Source: Candidatus Enterocloster excrementipullorum
GTDB lineage: Bacteria > Bacillota > Clostridia > Lachnospirales > Lachnospiraceae
Direction: 5' to 3'
DNA: 32,093 nt
Assembly (NCBI GenBank): GCA_019119575.1
Contig: DWWT01000067.1
Span: 1 to 32,093 of the forward strand
The translations under genes and the position numbers were made by a program. The notes under the pieces were generated by a model. It searched no databases, had not been told where the DNA came from, and worked only from the letters and a program-made list of their open reading frames with translations. This document shows, one piece after another, positions 24,004 to 30,539 of this stretch; positions within the stretch are counted from its first letter, which is position 1; the number at the start of each line of letters is the position of its first letter.

Positions 24004-24050
24004 AAAAAAAGAGCATCCTCCTGCCGCATTTTCGCGGAAGAGAATACTCT
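24004..24050 (-). terminator. Terminator of the infC-rpmI-rplT operon
   Basis: On the minus strand an imperfect long stem (AGAGTATTCTC...CCGC with GCGG...GATGCTCT) is followed by seven T, starting about 25 bases after the rplT stop. Confidence 0.75.
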
Positions 24051-24075
24051 TATTACCATTCGTATTTAAGCAGAT

Positions 24076-24432
24076 TTAGGCAATCTTGCTCTTTGCCAGC
24101 TCGGCCAGCTTCGCAAATCCCTCGGCGTCGTTGATCGCCATATCGGAAAGAACCTTGCGGTTCAGATCTACGCCGGCCTGCTTTAAGCCGTACATAAACT
24201 TGCTGTAGGACAGACCATTGATGCGGGCAGCTGCGTTGATACGGGCAATCCACAGCTGACGGAACTGACGCTTTCTCTCCTTGCGGCCTGCGTAGGAGTT
24301 TGCCAGCGCGCGCATAACGGACTGCTTGGCAATTCTATACTGCTTGGAACGGGCGCCTCTGTAGCCCTTTGCCATCTTTAAGATTCTATTGTGCTTCTTC
24401 TTTGCGTTTAAACCGCCTTTAACTCTTGCCAT
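24076..24432 (-). CDS. rplT: Ribosomal protein bL20
   Basis: A 118-residue basic protein, the usual length, starting [19 protein letters not shown] and containing [16 protein letters not shown] and [10 protein letters not shown]. It is a 50S assembly protein binding 23S rRNA. In Bacillus it also represses its own operon by binding the infC leader. The ribosome site is AAGGAGGAATTACC. It is the last gene of infC-rpmI-rplT, followed by a terminator. Confidence 0.98.
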   Translation of the reverse strand: MARVKGGLNAKKKHNRILKMAKGYRGARSKQYRIAKQSVMRALANSYAGRKERKRQFRQLWIARINAAARINGLSYSKFMYGLKQAGVDLNRKVLSDMAINDAEGFAKLAELAKSKIA

Positions 24433-24460
24433 CGGTAATTCCTCCTTCTACAATCTAAAC

Positions 24461-24658
24461 TTACAGGTATGGTAAAATCTTCTTCATTACCTTCGAATTG
24501 GTGATATCGGTAACGATGTCTTTTCTCAGGTTTCTCTTTCTCTTGGTGGACTTCTTGGTCAAGATATGAGACTTGTAAGCTTTATTGCGGACTAACTTAC
24601 CGGTTCCTGTCTTTTTAAAGCGCTTTGCAGCAGCTCTGCTGGTTTTTAACTTTGGCAT
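24461..24658 (-). CDS. rpmI: Ribosomal protein bL35
   Basis: A 65-residue very basic protein, full length, starting [20 protein letters not shown] and ending near the family's MKKILPYL. It is a 50S subunit component. It lies between infC and rplT with AAGGAGGAATTTCACG before the start, the conserved gene order in Firmicutes. Confidence 0.98.
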   Translation of the reverse strand: MPKLKTSRAAAKRFKKTGTGKLVRNKAYKSHILTKKSTKRKRNLRKDIVTDITNSKVMKKILPYL

Positions 24659-24725
24659 CGTGAAATTCCTCCTTAAGACTTTCTATATTGCAGACAGCGG
24701 GAAGCGTATTCCCGACTGGACGCTG

Positions 24726-25232
24726 TTATTTCTTTGCGGTTAAAAACATAACCATGGTTCTTCCCTCTACCTTGGAGGGCTTGTCAACGACCGCAATATC
24801 GGCCAGACTCTGAGCAAAATCATCCAGAATATATTTTGACTTGGACATATGGGCCATCTCACGTCCCCGGAAGCGGAGCGTAACCTTTACCTTATCTCCC
24901 TTCTCCAGGAACTTCCTGGCCGCACCCACCTTGGTATTCAAATCATTGGTGTCGATATTAGGCGACAAACGAACTTCCTTAATATCGATTACCTTCTGCT
25001 TTTTCCTGGCTTCTTTTTCTTTCCGGGCCATCTCATAGCGGTATTTTCCGTAATCGATAATCTTACACACCGGCGGCTTGGCAGTGGGAGCAATCTTCAC
25101 CAGATCCAGCTCCGCCTCCTGGGCCAGCTTATAGGCTTCCCTGGCGGACATAATCCCCAGCTGCTGTCCATCCACACCGATCAGACGCACTTCTCTGTCC
25201 CTGATCTGTTCGTTAATCATTAACTCGCTGAT
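24726..25232 (-). CDS. infC: Translation initiation factor IF-3
   Basis: About 168 residues; the factor binds the 30S subunit, prevents premature 50S joining and checks the start codon. The N-domain begins MINEQIRDREVRLI; the linker and C-domain include AREAYKLAQEAELDLVKIAP, CKIIDYGKYRYE and the KVTLRFRGREMAH block. I place the start at an ATC codon at 25232 (product SELMINEQ after the initiator). GGAGG lies nine bases upstream of it, whereas the ATG at 25220 has no ribosome site at a normal distance. Rare AUU/AUC/AUA starts are typical of infC and allow IF-3 to limit its own translation. The leader also contains a terminator-like hairpin. Confidence 0.95.
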   Translation of the reverse strand: MSELMINEQIRDREVRLIGVDGQQLGIMSAREAYKLAQEAELDLVKIAPTAKPPVCKIIDYGKYRYEMARKEKEARKKQKVIDIKEVRLSPNIDTNDLNTKVGAARKFLEKGDKVKVTLRFRGREMAHMSKSKYILDDFAQSLADIAVVDKPSKVEGRTMVMFLTAKK

Positions 25233-25454
25233 ACTCGTACACCTCCATAACTTTAAATGATATAATTAAACAAAGCGGACAGTCACAGACCATCCGCTCG
25301 CACTCATGCTGAAATAACTTCCCCTGCCTCTCCCGCAGCCGCATACACATGCCGCAGAAGCCCTCAGGGCAAAACTTTCATCTATGAACCCGGGTCACTT
25401 GCTCGTGCCAGGGTGAGGCGGATACCTGCTTTCCTGTCAGTTGTTCCCACAACT
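25233..25454 (-). promoter_or_regulatory. infC operon leader, probable L20-type leader
   Basis: About 220 bases of untranslated RNA lie between the promoter and the infC start; this covers most of the 425-base stretch without a gene. It contains several pairing segments and the terminator-like hairpin at 25274-25298. Firmicute infC-rpmI-rplT operons are commonly controlled by L20 binding to such a leader. I infer this from position; the L20 binding-site sequence was not matched residue by residue. Confidence 0.5.
25274..25298 (-). terminator. Attenuator hairpin in the infC leader
   Basis: On the minus strand AGCGGA (25298-25293) pairs with TCCGCT (25279-25274), with an inner GTC/GAC stem, followed by TTTGTTTAATTA. 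It sits about 40 bases before the infC start. Confidence 0.55.
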
Positions 25455-25460
25455 TTTATT

Positions 25461-25489
25461 ACTTTACTACAGAACGCGGGTGTTGTCAA
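25461..25489 (-). promoter_or_regulatory. infC operon promoter
   Basis: On the minus strand TTGACA (25489-25484) and TAAAGT (25466-25461) are 17 bases apart. Confidence 0.65.
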
Positions 25490-25592
25490 CTGTTTTTTTG
25501 GATTTTTCAAGCGGGACATTCCTCCTATTCAACGCCAAGTTCCAGAGAGTGACCGTGCTGCGGTTGCCATCCACTATGTACTCTCTTCAAAC

Positions 25593-25641
25593 AAAAAAAT
25601 CTGCCCCCAGCTCAGGATTCTCACTCCTGAACCGGGGGCAG
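25593..25641 (-). terminator. Terminator of the DUF1540 gene
   Basis: On the minus strand CTGCCCCCGGTTCAGGA pairs with TCCTGAGCTGGGGGCAG around a short loop, then seven T. It begins about 15 bases after the DUF1540 stop. Confidence 0.9.
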
Positions 25642-25657
25642 TGATCCGCGCTTCCAG

Positions 25658-25972
25658 TTACCGCGCTTTAAACGTACTGCACCGCGTCTCCGCGCATTGT
25701 CCGGCGCCGTCTCCGTTGATGGAGATTTTGTCCGCCACGCAGCGGCAGTCCTCATTGTATACGCATTTCTGGGCGTCGCAGCTTACCTCCAGACGCGTCT
25801 CCGGGGTCTTAAACAGGTTGGTAAACAAACCGCCCTTGTTTTCATCAAAGCTCGCGCAGCACGTGTCCTCCGCAGAAGCCGCCTTGTGTCCATCCACCAG
25901 AATGGAACTCTTGCAGCAGCACTGGTCGGAATTATGCACACAGTTTGTCACACTACATTCCAGCTTTGTCAT
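25658..25972 (-). CDS. DUF1540 cysteine-rich protein (two copies)
   Basis: A 104-residue small cytosolic protein with two DUF1540 units. Unit one has C6, C11, C18-C20 and C38-C39 (LECSVTNCVHN ... CCAS); unit two has C65, C70, C76, C78, C93 and C98 (VSCDAQKCVYN ... CSTF). The family is found in Clostridia and likely binds metal; its function is unknown. The start at 25972 has AGGAGGCAGATAA upstream. It is followed by a strong terminator. It lies about 180 bases after the MATE stop and may have its own promoter, though I see no convincing one. Confidence 0.85.
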   Translation of the reverse strand: MTKLECSVTNCVHNSDQCCCKSSILVDGHKAASAEDTCCASFDENKGGLFTNLFKTPETRLEVSCDAQKCVYNEDCRCVADKISINGDGAGQCAETRCSTFKAR

Positions 25973-26152
25973 TTTATCTGCCTCCTATCTCTTGTTGCGG
26001 GTTCCGGAGCAGGCATCCATACCCGGACGCGCTCCATCCCTTTTGCCGGATCCGGTATACCGAAGATAAAGGAATCGGCACACGAACGATCCGTTTCAGA
26101 GATAGTATCGGCTTCTTTGGGCAGTTTCATTCGCCCTTTGCCGTTTGAACCG

Positions 26153-27517
26153 TTATGTTTTTTCTCCTTTTTTTAGCTCCGGCCATACGGTGACGAGCAT
26201 GGTTCCGAAACAGGCGGCACCACCAATAAAATTAGAGATGGGCTCCGCCATAAGAATTCCTGTGGTTCCCAGCCCGAACACCACGGGCAGCATGATAATC
26301 AGAGGGGTCACGATTACAATTTTCCGGAAAATGGAAAAAAATACAGCCCGCTTGGCTTTCCCCAGCCCCACAAACACAGCCTGCCCGGCAAACTGCAGAG
26401 ACATCATAAAAAATCCGAAAAAATACACGCGCATGGCAGGGATTCCGGCCTCTATCAAATCTCCCTCCCGGTTGAACATGCGGATAAAAAATTCCGGAAA
26501 TCCGTGAACTACACCCCACACAAGAGTTGTATAGAGAATGCTCACAATGGACATAAACACAATCCCGGTCTTCACCCGATTGTATTCCTTTGCCCCGTAA
26601 TTATACCCCAAAATCGGCTGGGCGCTCTGAGTCACGCCGTTTACCGGCATGGAAATCACCTCCCGAACCGAGTTGATCACCGTCATGATTCCCACGTACA
26701 AATCACCGCCGAAGCGCTGCAGCATGGCATTGTACATGACCTGCACCGTGCTGTTGGTGATGGACATGGTGAATCCTGACATTCCCAAACCGATGATATC
26801 CTTCACCCGCTTTTTTGTCAGGCGCATAGCCGACGGCTTCAGGCGCAGAAGCGCCTTCTTTCCCGTAAGGAACACGAGAATCCAGACAGCCGACAGAAAT
26901 TGGGAAATAATGGTGGCCAGAGCCGCTCCCCTGACACCCATATGAAATACAAAAATAAAAATAGGATCCAGAATAATATTGGCTACGGCCCCCAGAAGAA
27001 CCGTCATCATCCCGATTGTGCCGAACCCCTGGGAATTGATGAAGCTGTTCATTCCCAGCCCTGTCATTACAAAAATATTCCCCAGCAGGTAGATGGTTAT
27101 ATAGGCGTCCGCATACCCAATCGTCGCGTCGCTTGCGCCGAACAGATAAAGCATGGGACGTTTAAACGCCAGCCCCAGAATCGTGAGCACAATTCCCGTG
27201 ATCACCATGAGGACAAAGGAATTGCCCATGATCGCTTCCGCCTCCCGGACATTTCCCCTTCCCCGCTCGATAGAGCACAGAGGCGCGCCTCCCATGCCGA
27301 ACAGATTGGCAAAGGCCGTCACCATGGAGATGATGGGCAGGCACAGGCCCAGCCCTGTGAGGGACAATGTGGCGTTCTCCGGTATCATGCCGATATAGAT
27401 CCGATCCACGATATTGTAAAGCACATTGATCAGCTGAGCCAGCGTCATGGGCAGAGCCAGCTTAAGAATATTTACCACCACGCTCCCCTGGGAAAAATCA
27501 TTTTTCTGCTTTTCCAT
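26153..27517 (-). CDS. MATE family efflux transporter
   Basis: A 454-residue, twelve-helix transporter of the MATE superfamily, which exports cationic drugs or metabolites using a Na+ or H+ gradient. Typical blocks are LALPMTLAQLINVLYNIVDRIYIG in the first helix region, GMGGAPLCSIERGRGN, NSFINSQGFGTIGM, NIILDPIFIF and QPILGYNYGA. I chose ATG 27517, with AGGGGG eight bases upstream; the frame is open 41 codons further but overlaps the previous gene. Its start overlaps the end of the mobA-like gene by 20 bases, so translation is probably coupled. It is an intact paralogue of the split MATE at 11728. Confidence 0.92.
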   Translation of the reverse strand: MEKQKNDFSQGSVVVNILKLALPMTLAQLINVLYNIVDRIYIGMIPENATLSLTGLGLCLPIISMVTAFANLFGMGGAPLCSIERGRGNVREAEAIMGNSFVLMVITGIVLTILGLAFKRPMLYLFGASDATIGYADAYITIYLLGNIFVMTGLGMNSFINSQGFGTIGMMTVLLGAVANIILDPIFIFVFHMGVRGAALATIISQFLSAVWILVFLTGKKALLRLKPSAMRLTKKRVKDIIGLGMSGFTMSITNSTVQVMYNAMLQRFGGDLYVGIMTVINSVREVISMPVNGVTQSAQPILGYNYGAKEYNRVKTGIVFMSIVSILYTTLVWGVVHGFPEFFIRMFNREGDLIEAGIPAMRVYFFGFFMMSLQFAGQAVFVGLGKAKRAVFFSIFRKIVIVTPLIIMLPVVFGLGTTGILMAEPISNFIGGAACFGTMLVTVWPELKKGEKT

Positions 27518-28193
27518 ACGCGCATCCCCCTCTTCTCTCTGCCGGCTCAATTTTTGCAGCGTCCCGGCAGGCCATACAGTTTGTATCACCCATGCGTCCA
27601 TCCGCCAGGGGCTCGAGATCCTCCCGCCGGTCAATATCAAAAAGCTCCCGCGTCTCTGTCTCCATGAACCATATGTCCTCCGGAAATGCCTCCATAATCT
27701 GCCGTCCTCCCCTGTCCCCGCGTAAGGCCAGGAGATTCTCCCTGTATTTTCCGGAAAATATCACCGGATTCCCCCGAACCTTCCCGCAGGTCACACAGCC
27801 GATCCCCTTCCCGCTCTCCGCGAATCCCCGGACAAAGGCGCAGATGGTCTCCGCCCGCATAAAGGGCTGATCCGCCACAAAATATAGGTACGCGTCCCGC
27901 TCCCCGGCCGCCCGGGTTCCCAGCTTGAGCGATGCGGTTATCCCCTCCCGGCTCTCATGGTTTGGGACAGCACAGAACCCCTGCTCTCCCGCCGCATCCA
28001 GAATTTCCCGGTATTGGCTGACCACAGCCAGGAAGGGCCGTTTTCCCTCTCCATCCGCCAAAAGCCCCGCAGCCTCCTGCAGATGCTCCAGCCCATGGCA
28101 ATACAGGGGCTTTCCGCGAAAGGGAAACAAAAGCTTATTTTCGCCGAAGCGGCTGGCAAAGCCCGACGCCATGTAAATCATCGCCAAATTCAT
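27498..28193 (-). CDS. MobA-like NTP transferase (molybdenum cofactor cytidylyltransferase type, MocA)
   Basis: A 231-residue NTP_transf_3 protein. The nucleotide-binding signature MASGFASRFGENKLLFPF is at residues 8-25, and the metal-site VADQPF motif lies near residue 107, followed by GNPVIFSGKY. The family (MobA/MocA/YgfJ) attaches CMP or a related nucleotide to molybdopterin. Next to yqeC it is likely the accessory protein of a selenium-dependent molybdenum hydroxylase. The last 30 residues, after FDIDRREDLEPL, form an extra tail with three cysteines (CMACRD, GGC). The start at 28193 has AGGAAGAGCCG upstream. A 13-bp tandem repeat separates it from yqeC. Confidence 0.82.
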   Translation of the reverse strand: MNLAMIYMASGFASRFGENKLLFPFRGKPLYCHGLEHLQEAAGLLADGEGKRPFLAVVSQYREILDAAGEQGFCAVPNHESREGITASLKLGTRAAGERDAYLYFVADQPFMRAETICAFVRGFAESGKGIGCVTCGKVRGNPVIFSGKYRENLLALRGDRGGRQIMEAFPEDIWFMETETRELFDIDRREDLEPLADGRMGDTNCMACRDAAKIEPAERRGGCAYGKAEK

Positions 28194-28237
28194 CGGCTCT
28201 TCCTCTCTTCCTCCGCAAGATTCTCCGAAGCATCGTC

Positions 28238-28302
28238 TGAAACAGCGCGTTAGAACAGCGCGTTAGAGCTGCGCGTCAGAACAGTGTATTAAAACAGCGC
28301 CG
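28238..28302. repeat. Five 13-bp tandem repeats
   Basis: Units close to TAGAACAGCGCGT start at 28238, 28251, 28264, 28277 and 28290; units 1 and 2 differ by one or two bases, unit 4 and 5 are more diverged. The fourth and fifth copies overlap the stop codon and last codons of yqeC. Because 13 is not a multiple of three, copy-number change would alter the YqeC C-terminus. Confidence 0.75.
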
Positions 28303-29146
28303 CGGACGGCTCCTCCAAAAAGCCTCCGGAAACAAGGCCCTCCCATTCTCCCATGTGTTCCAGCATGCGGATTCCCGCTGCCTGTGCCTCCCCCTCGTCG
28401 GCCTGGTGAAAGACCGGCACCACCCTGGCCCGGGGCCATGCTTTCCGCAGCGGCTCCAGATACCCGTGAACCATCAAACACTCCAAAACCGCCTCGTCCA
28501 CTGTCTCTCCCAATTCTGTCTCTAGCCATTTCTCCCCCAAAGGCCCTCCCGGATGGGAATGCATTTTCAGACACATCCTGGCCTGCTCAAGGCGAAAGCA
28601 CACATCCTCCAGGGGCTTTCCCAGGGCAGACAGTCCCAGAATGCATAAAATGAGGGCGGTATCGGGCGGAATCACCGGCTCTCCCGGCCCCGGCGTCTTT
28701 ATGGGAAGCCGGCGGGAGCCATCCGCCTCCGCCAGTATCAGACGGGTGCGGGCACACAATCCCCCGTACCACTCCCAGCCCATGAAGGAAATCTTTCCGC
28801 TCTCCTCCAGATGGCCTGCCACTGCCATTCCCTGCTCCCGAATCATCTGCTCCACAGCCTCCGGACCGCAGTCCAGGGCCGCGAAAGATGACGGGCGGTA
28901 TATGTGGGTGGTGGTAATGACCGCCGGGCCCAGACCCGCCGCCTTTCCCTCCCAGGCCAGCTGCTTCAGATAGGAGGTCTTGCCGCCGGCTCCGGCCAGG
29001 CAGAGGACGAAGGGGCCTCCCTCCGGACGAGGCTCGAAAGGGGTGTCTTCCGGACGGAGTCCCGCGCGATGCGTGTGAGAAAGAGCTTCCCGAAGTGTTT
29101 CGGCCTGAGTCCAGCCTGAATTTTTATTAAAATAGAAGGCTTTCAT
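28289..29146 (-). CDS. yqeC: Selenium-dependent molybdenum hydroxylase accessory protein YqeC
   Basis: A 285-residue protein of the YqeC family. It has a P-loop-like GAGGKTS at residues 52-58, TTTHIY near 78-83 and the family hallmark E140-ADGSRRLPIKTP. In selenium-dependent molybdenum hydroxylase loci YqeC is proposed to help build the labile selenium cofactor. The structural hydroxylase genes are not in this window. The start at 29146 has GGAGGGATAAAGAG upstream. It is followed by the mobA-like gene and preceded, 60 bases away, by a Gfo/Idh/MocA gene in the same direction. Confidence 0.88.
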   Translation of the reverse strand: MKAFYFNKNSGWTQAETLREALSHTHRAGLRPEDTPFEPRPEGGPFVLCLAGAGGKTSYLKQLAWEGKAAGLGPAVITTTHIYRPSSFAALDCGPEAVEQMIREQGMAVAGHLEESGKISFMGWEWYGGLCARTRLILAEADGSRRLPIKTPGPGEPVIPPDTALILCILGLSALGKPLEDVCFRLEQARMCLKMHSHPGGPLGEKWLETELGETVDEAVLECLMVHGYLEPLRKAWPRARVVPVFHQADEGEAQAAGIRMLEHMGEWEGLVSGGFLEEPSAALF

Positions 29147-29206
29147 CTCTTTATCCCTCCATATGGAGTTTATTATAGTTCATTTTGGGAGGGTTGTAAA
29201 CAATGC

Positions 29207-30274
29207 TTATCCCGCGTTCCACGGCATTTTCCGTGCATACATCTGCTTTCCGGGCTTCTGAACCGCCTCCTGCAGAACCAGCCACATATACGCATCCTGC
29301 AGGGCATCCCGCAGCGGATAAATTTCTTTTCCGGACGCAATGTAATCTCCCATATCATACAGCATACAGGCAATGGCGTACTCATCCTCAATCTCGTCGA
29401 GGGAGAGTTCCGGCTTCCACATGCGCACATAATCCCTGATCCTTTTTGTCTCCAAAACCCGATACCGCGGTTCAAGCTCCGGCAGCAAAATCTTAGTCCG
29501 CGGATAATGTCTGTCATCCAGCCGGTAAAGCACCTGGTCCGAGAGCTCTCCGTCCCGCCCGCGCACGATGATATGCCGGCTTCGGATAAACGAATGATAC
29601 TGTTCTCCCGAAAAATCATACAGCCCGATTTTCCCAGAAACAAATTCAAACAGCGCGATATCCCTCTCCCGCAGCGTTGTCCGCCCGTCCGTCACAGCGC
29701 CCTCCCGCGAGTCCGTCTCAGTCAGCGGAAAGCGGAATCGTTTTGCGGCAACCGCAAACGCTTCCTGGCCCACGGACAGATATTTTCTCATAATACTTGC
29801 CCCATGATAGTCGTGGGCAGCGGAAATGTATAAGGAAAATGGCTCGCCAATGTCTCCCCGTTCTATATACTTCATCCCCACCGACAGGCTGGGATAATGG
29901 AAATACTGTTCCGCCACCTGAATCCTGCAGCCGCAGCGCTCCCTAAGCTCCCAAATCCGTTCCAGCTGCTCCAGGCTCGCCCCTGCCGGCGTCTCCGTCA
30001 GCACCGCGTGGCCGCGCAGCGCCCATTCCTCCGCCACATCCGCGATATTCGCCTTATTCACCGCCACAACAACGAAATCCGGACGGCAGGCCTCGCAGGC
30101 CTCTTTGGATGTTGTGACCGAAAATCCGGTTTGTGTCCGAATTCTATCCGCCTTTTCCTGCGAACGGCAGAGCATATATTTCATCTCAAACAGCTCCGGA
30201 TAGGTCCGGGCAATCCTTCCGTAAAACATCGCCCGAAAGCCGGAACCCACAACGACAAATGATAATTTTTTCAC
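29207..30274 (-). CDS. Gfo/Idh/MocA family oxidoreductase
   Basis: A 355-residue NAD(P)-dependent oxidoreductase. The Rossmann motif VVVGSGFRA is at residues 7-15; PDFVVVAVNKANIADVAEEW follows near residue 65-84, and the family's EKP-type catalytic motif appears as TETPAGAS near residue 93-100 (Lys replaced by Thr-Pro context, so the canonical lysine is absent). Members oxidise sugars, inositols or amino-sugar derivatives; the substrate is unknown and loss of the usual EKP lysine makes ordinary dehydrogenase activity less certain. It starts at GTG 30274 with AGGAGG upstream, overlapping the stop of a 21-codon ORF. It is the first full-length gene of the yqeC/mobA-like/MATE unit. Confidence 0.85.
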   Translation of the reverse strand: MKKLSFVVVGSGFRAMFYGRIARTYPELFEMKYMLCRSQEKADRIRTQTGFSVTTSKEACEACRPDFVVVAVNKANIADVAEEWALRGHAVLTETPAGASLEQLERIWELRERCGCRIQVAEQYFHYPSLSVGMKYIERGDIGEPFSLYISAAHDYHGASIMRKYLSVGQEAFAVAAKRFRFPLTETDSREGAVTDGRTTLRERDIALFEFVSGKIGLYDFSGEQYHSFIRSRHIIVRGRDGELSDQVLYRLDDRHYPRTKILLPELEPRYRVLETKRIRDYVRMWKPELSLDEIEDEYAIACMLYDMGDYIASGKEIYPLRDALQDAYMWLVLQEAVQKPGKQMYARKMPWNAG

Positions 30275-30336
30275 GTTCTTTCCTCCTGAATCCGCTTCTG
30301 CAGTTCTTTTTCATACAGCTTTTCATATTTCTCCAT
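30271..30336 (-). CDS. Possible 21-codon leader ORF, overlapping the next gene
   Basis: An ATG at 30336 opens a 21-residue, highly charged, Lys/Glu-rich reading frame (start MEKYEKLYEKEL, end QEERT) whose TGA overlaps the GTG start of the oxidoreductase as GTGA. The ATG lies seven bases after a TATAAT box, so the transcript would be leaderless or nearly so, and no ribosome site precedes it. The ribosome site of the oxidoreductase lies inside this ORF. Translational coupling is plausible, but so short an ORF can arise by chance. Confidence 0.4.
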   Translation of the reverse strand: MEKYEKLYEKELQKRIQEERT

Positions 30337-30343
30337 ACGGATG

Positions 30344-30349
30344 ATTATA
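30344..30349 (-). promoter_or_regulatory. Extended -10 promoter of the Gfo/Idh/MocA-yqeC unit
   Basis: On the minus strand TTGCTATAAT carries a perfect TATAAT with the TGN extension; no good -35 is present. Upstream, at 30388-30407, CTGATAAAA occurs twice in tandem (10-base period), a possible activator site. Confidence 0.5.
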
Positions 30350-30445
30350 GCAAAATGTAAGCGATTCCGCCCAATATTTTTCTTGGATTTTTATCAGCTT
30401 TTATCAGACGGTGCTTAGGGGGCGCTTTTTGCACACTGACGGCAT

Positions 30446-30498
30446 AAAAGGAGAGCGCTGCCTCCGGCAGATTTCTCTGTCGGGACAGCGCCCTTTTT
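30446..30498. terminator. Terminator of the surface-protein gene
   Basis: AAAAGG-N3-GCGCTG pairs with CAGCGC-CCTTTTT, with T tracts in both directions. It lies about 40 bases after the stop of the surface-protein gene. Confidence 0.75.
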
Positions 30499-30539
30499 AC
30501 GCCTTAGTTCTCTTGTTTACCGCTGTATCTGCGGTGCAT

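Noticed and set aside
25233-25460. T-box riboswitch in the infC leader
   Set aside because: No T-box consensus (AGGGTGGNACCGCG-like) or specifier stem could be found.
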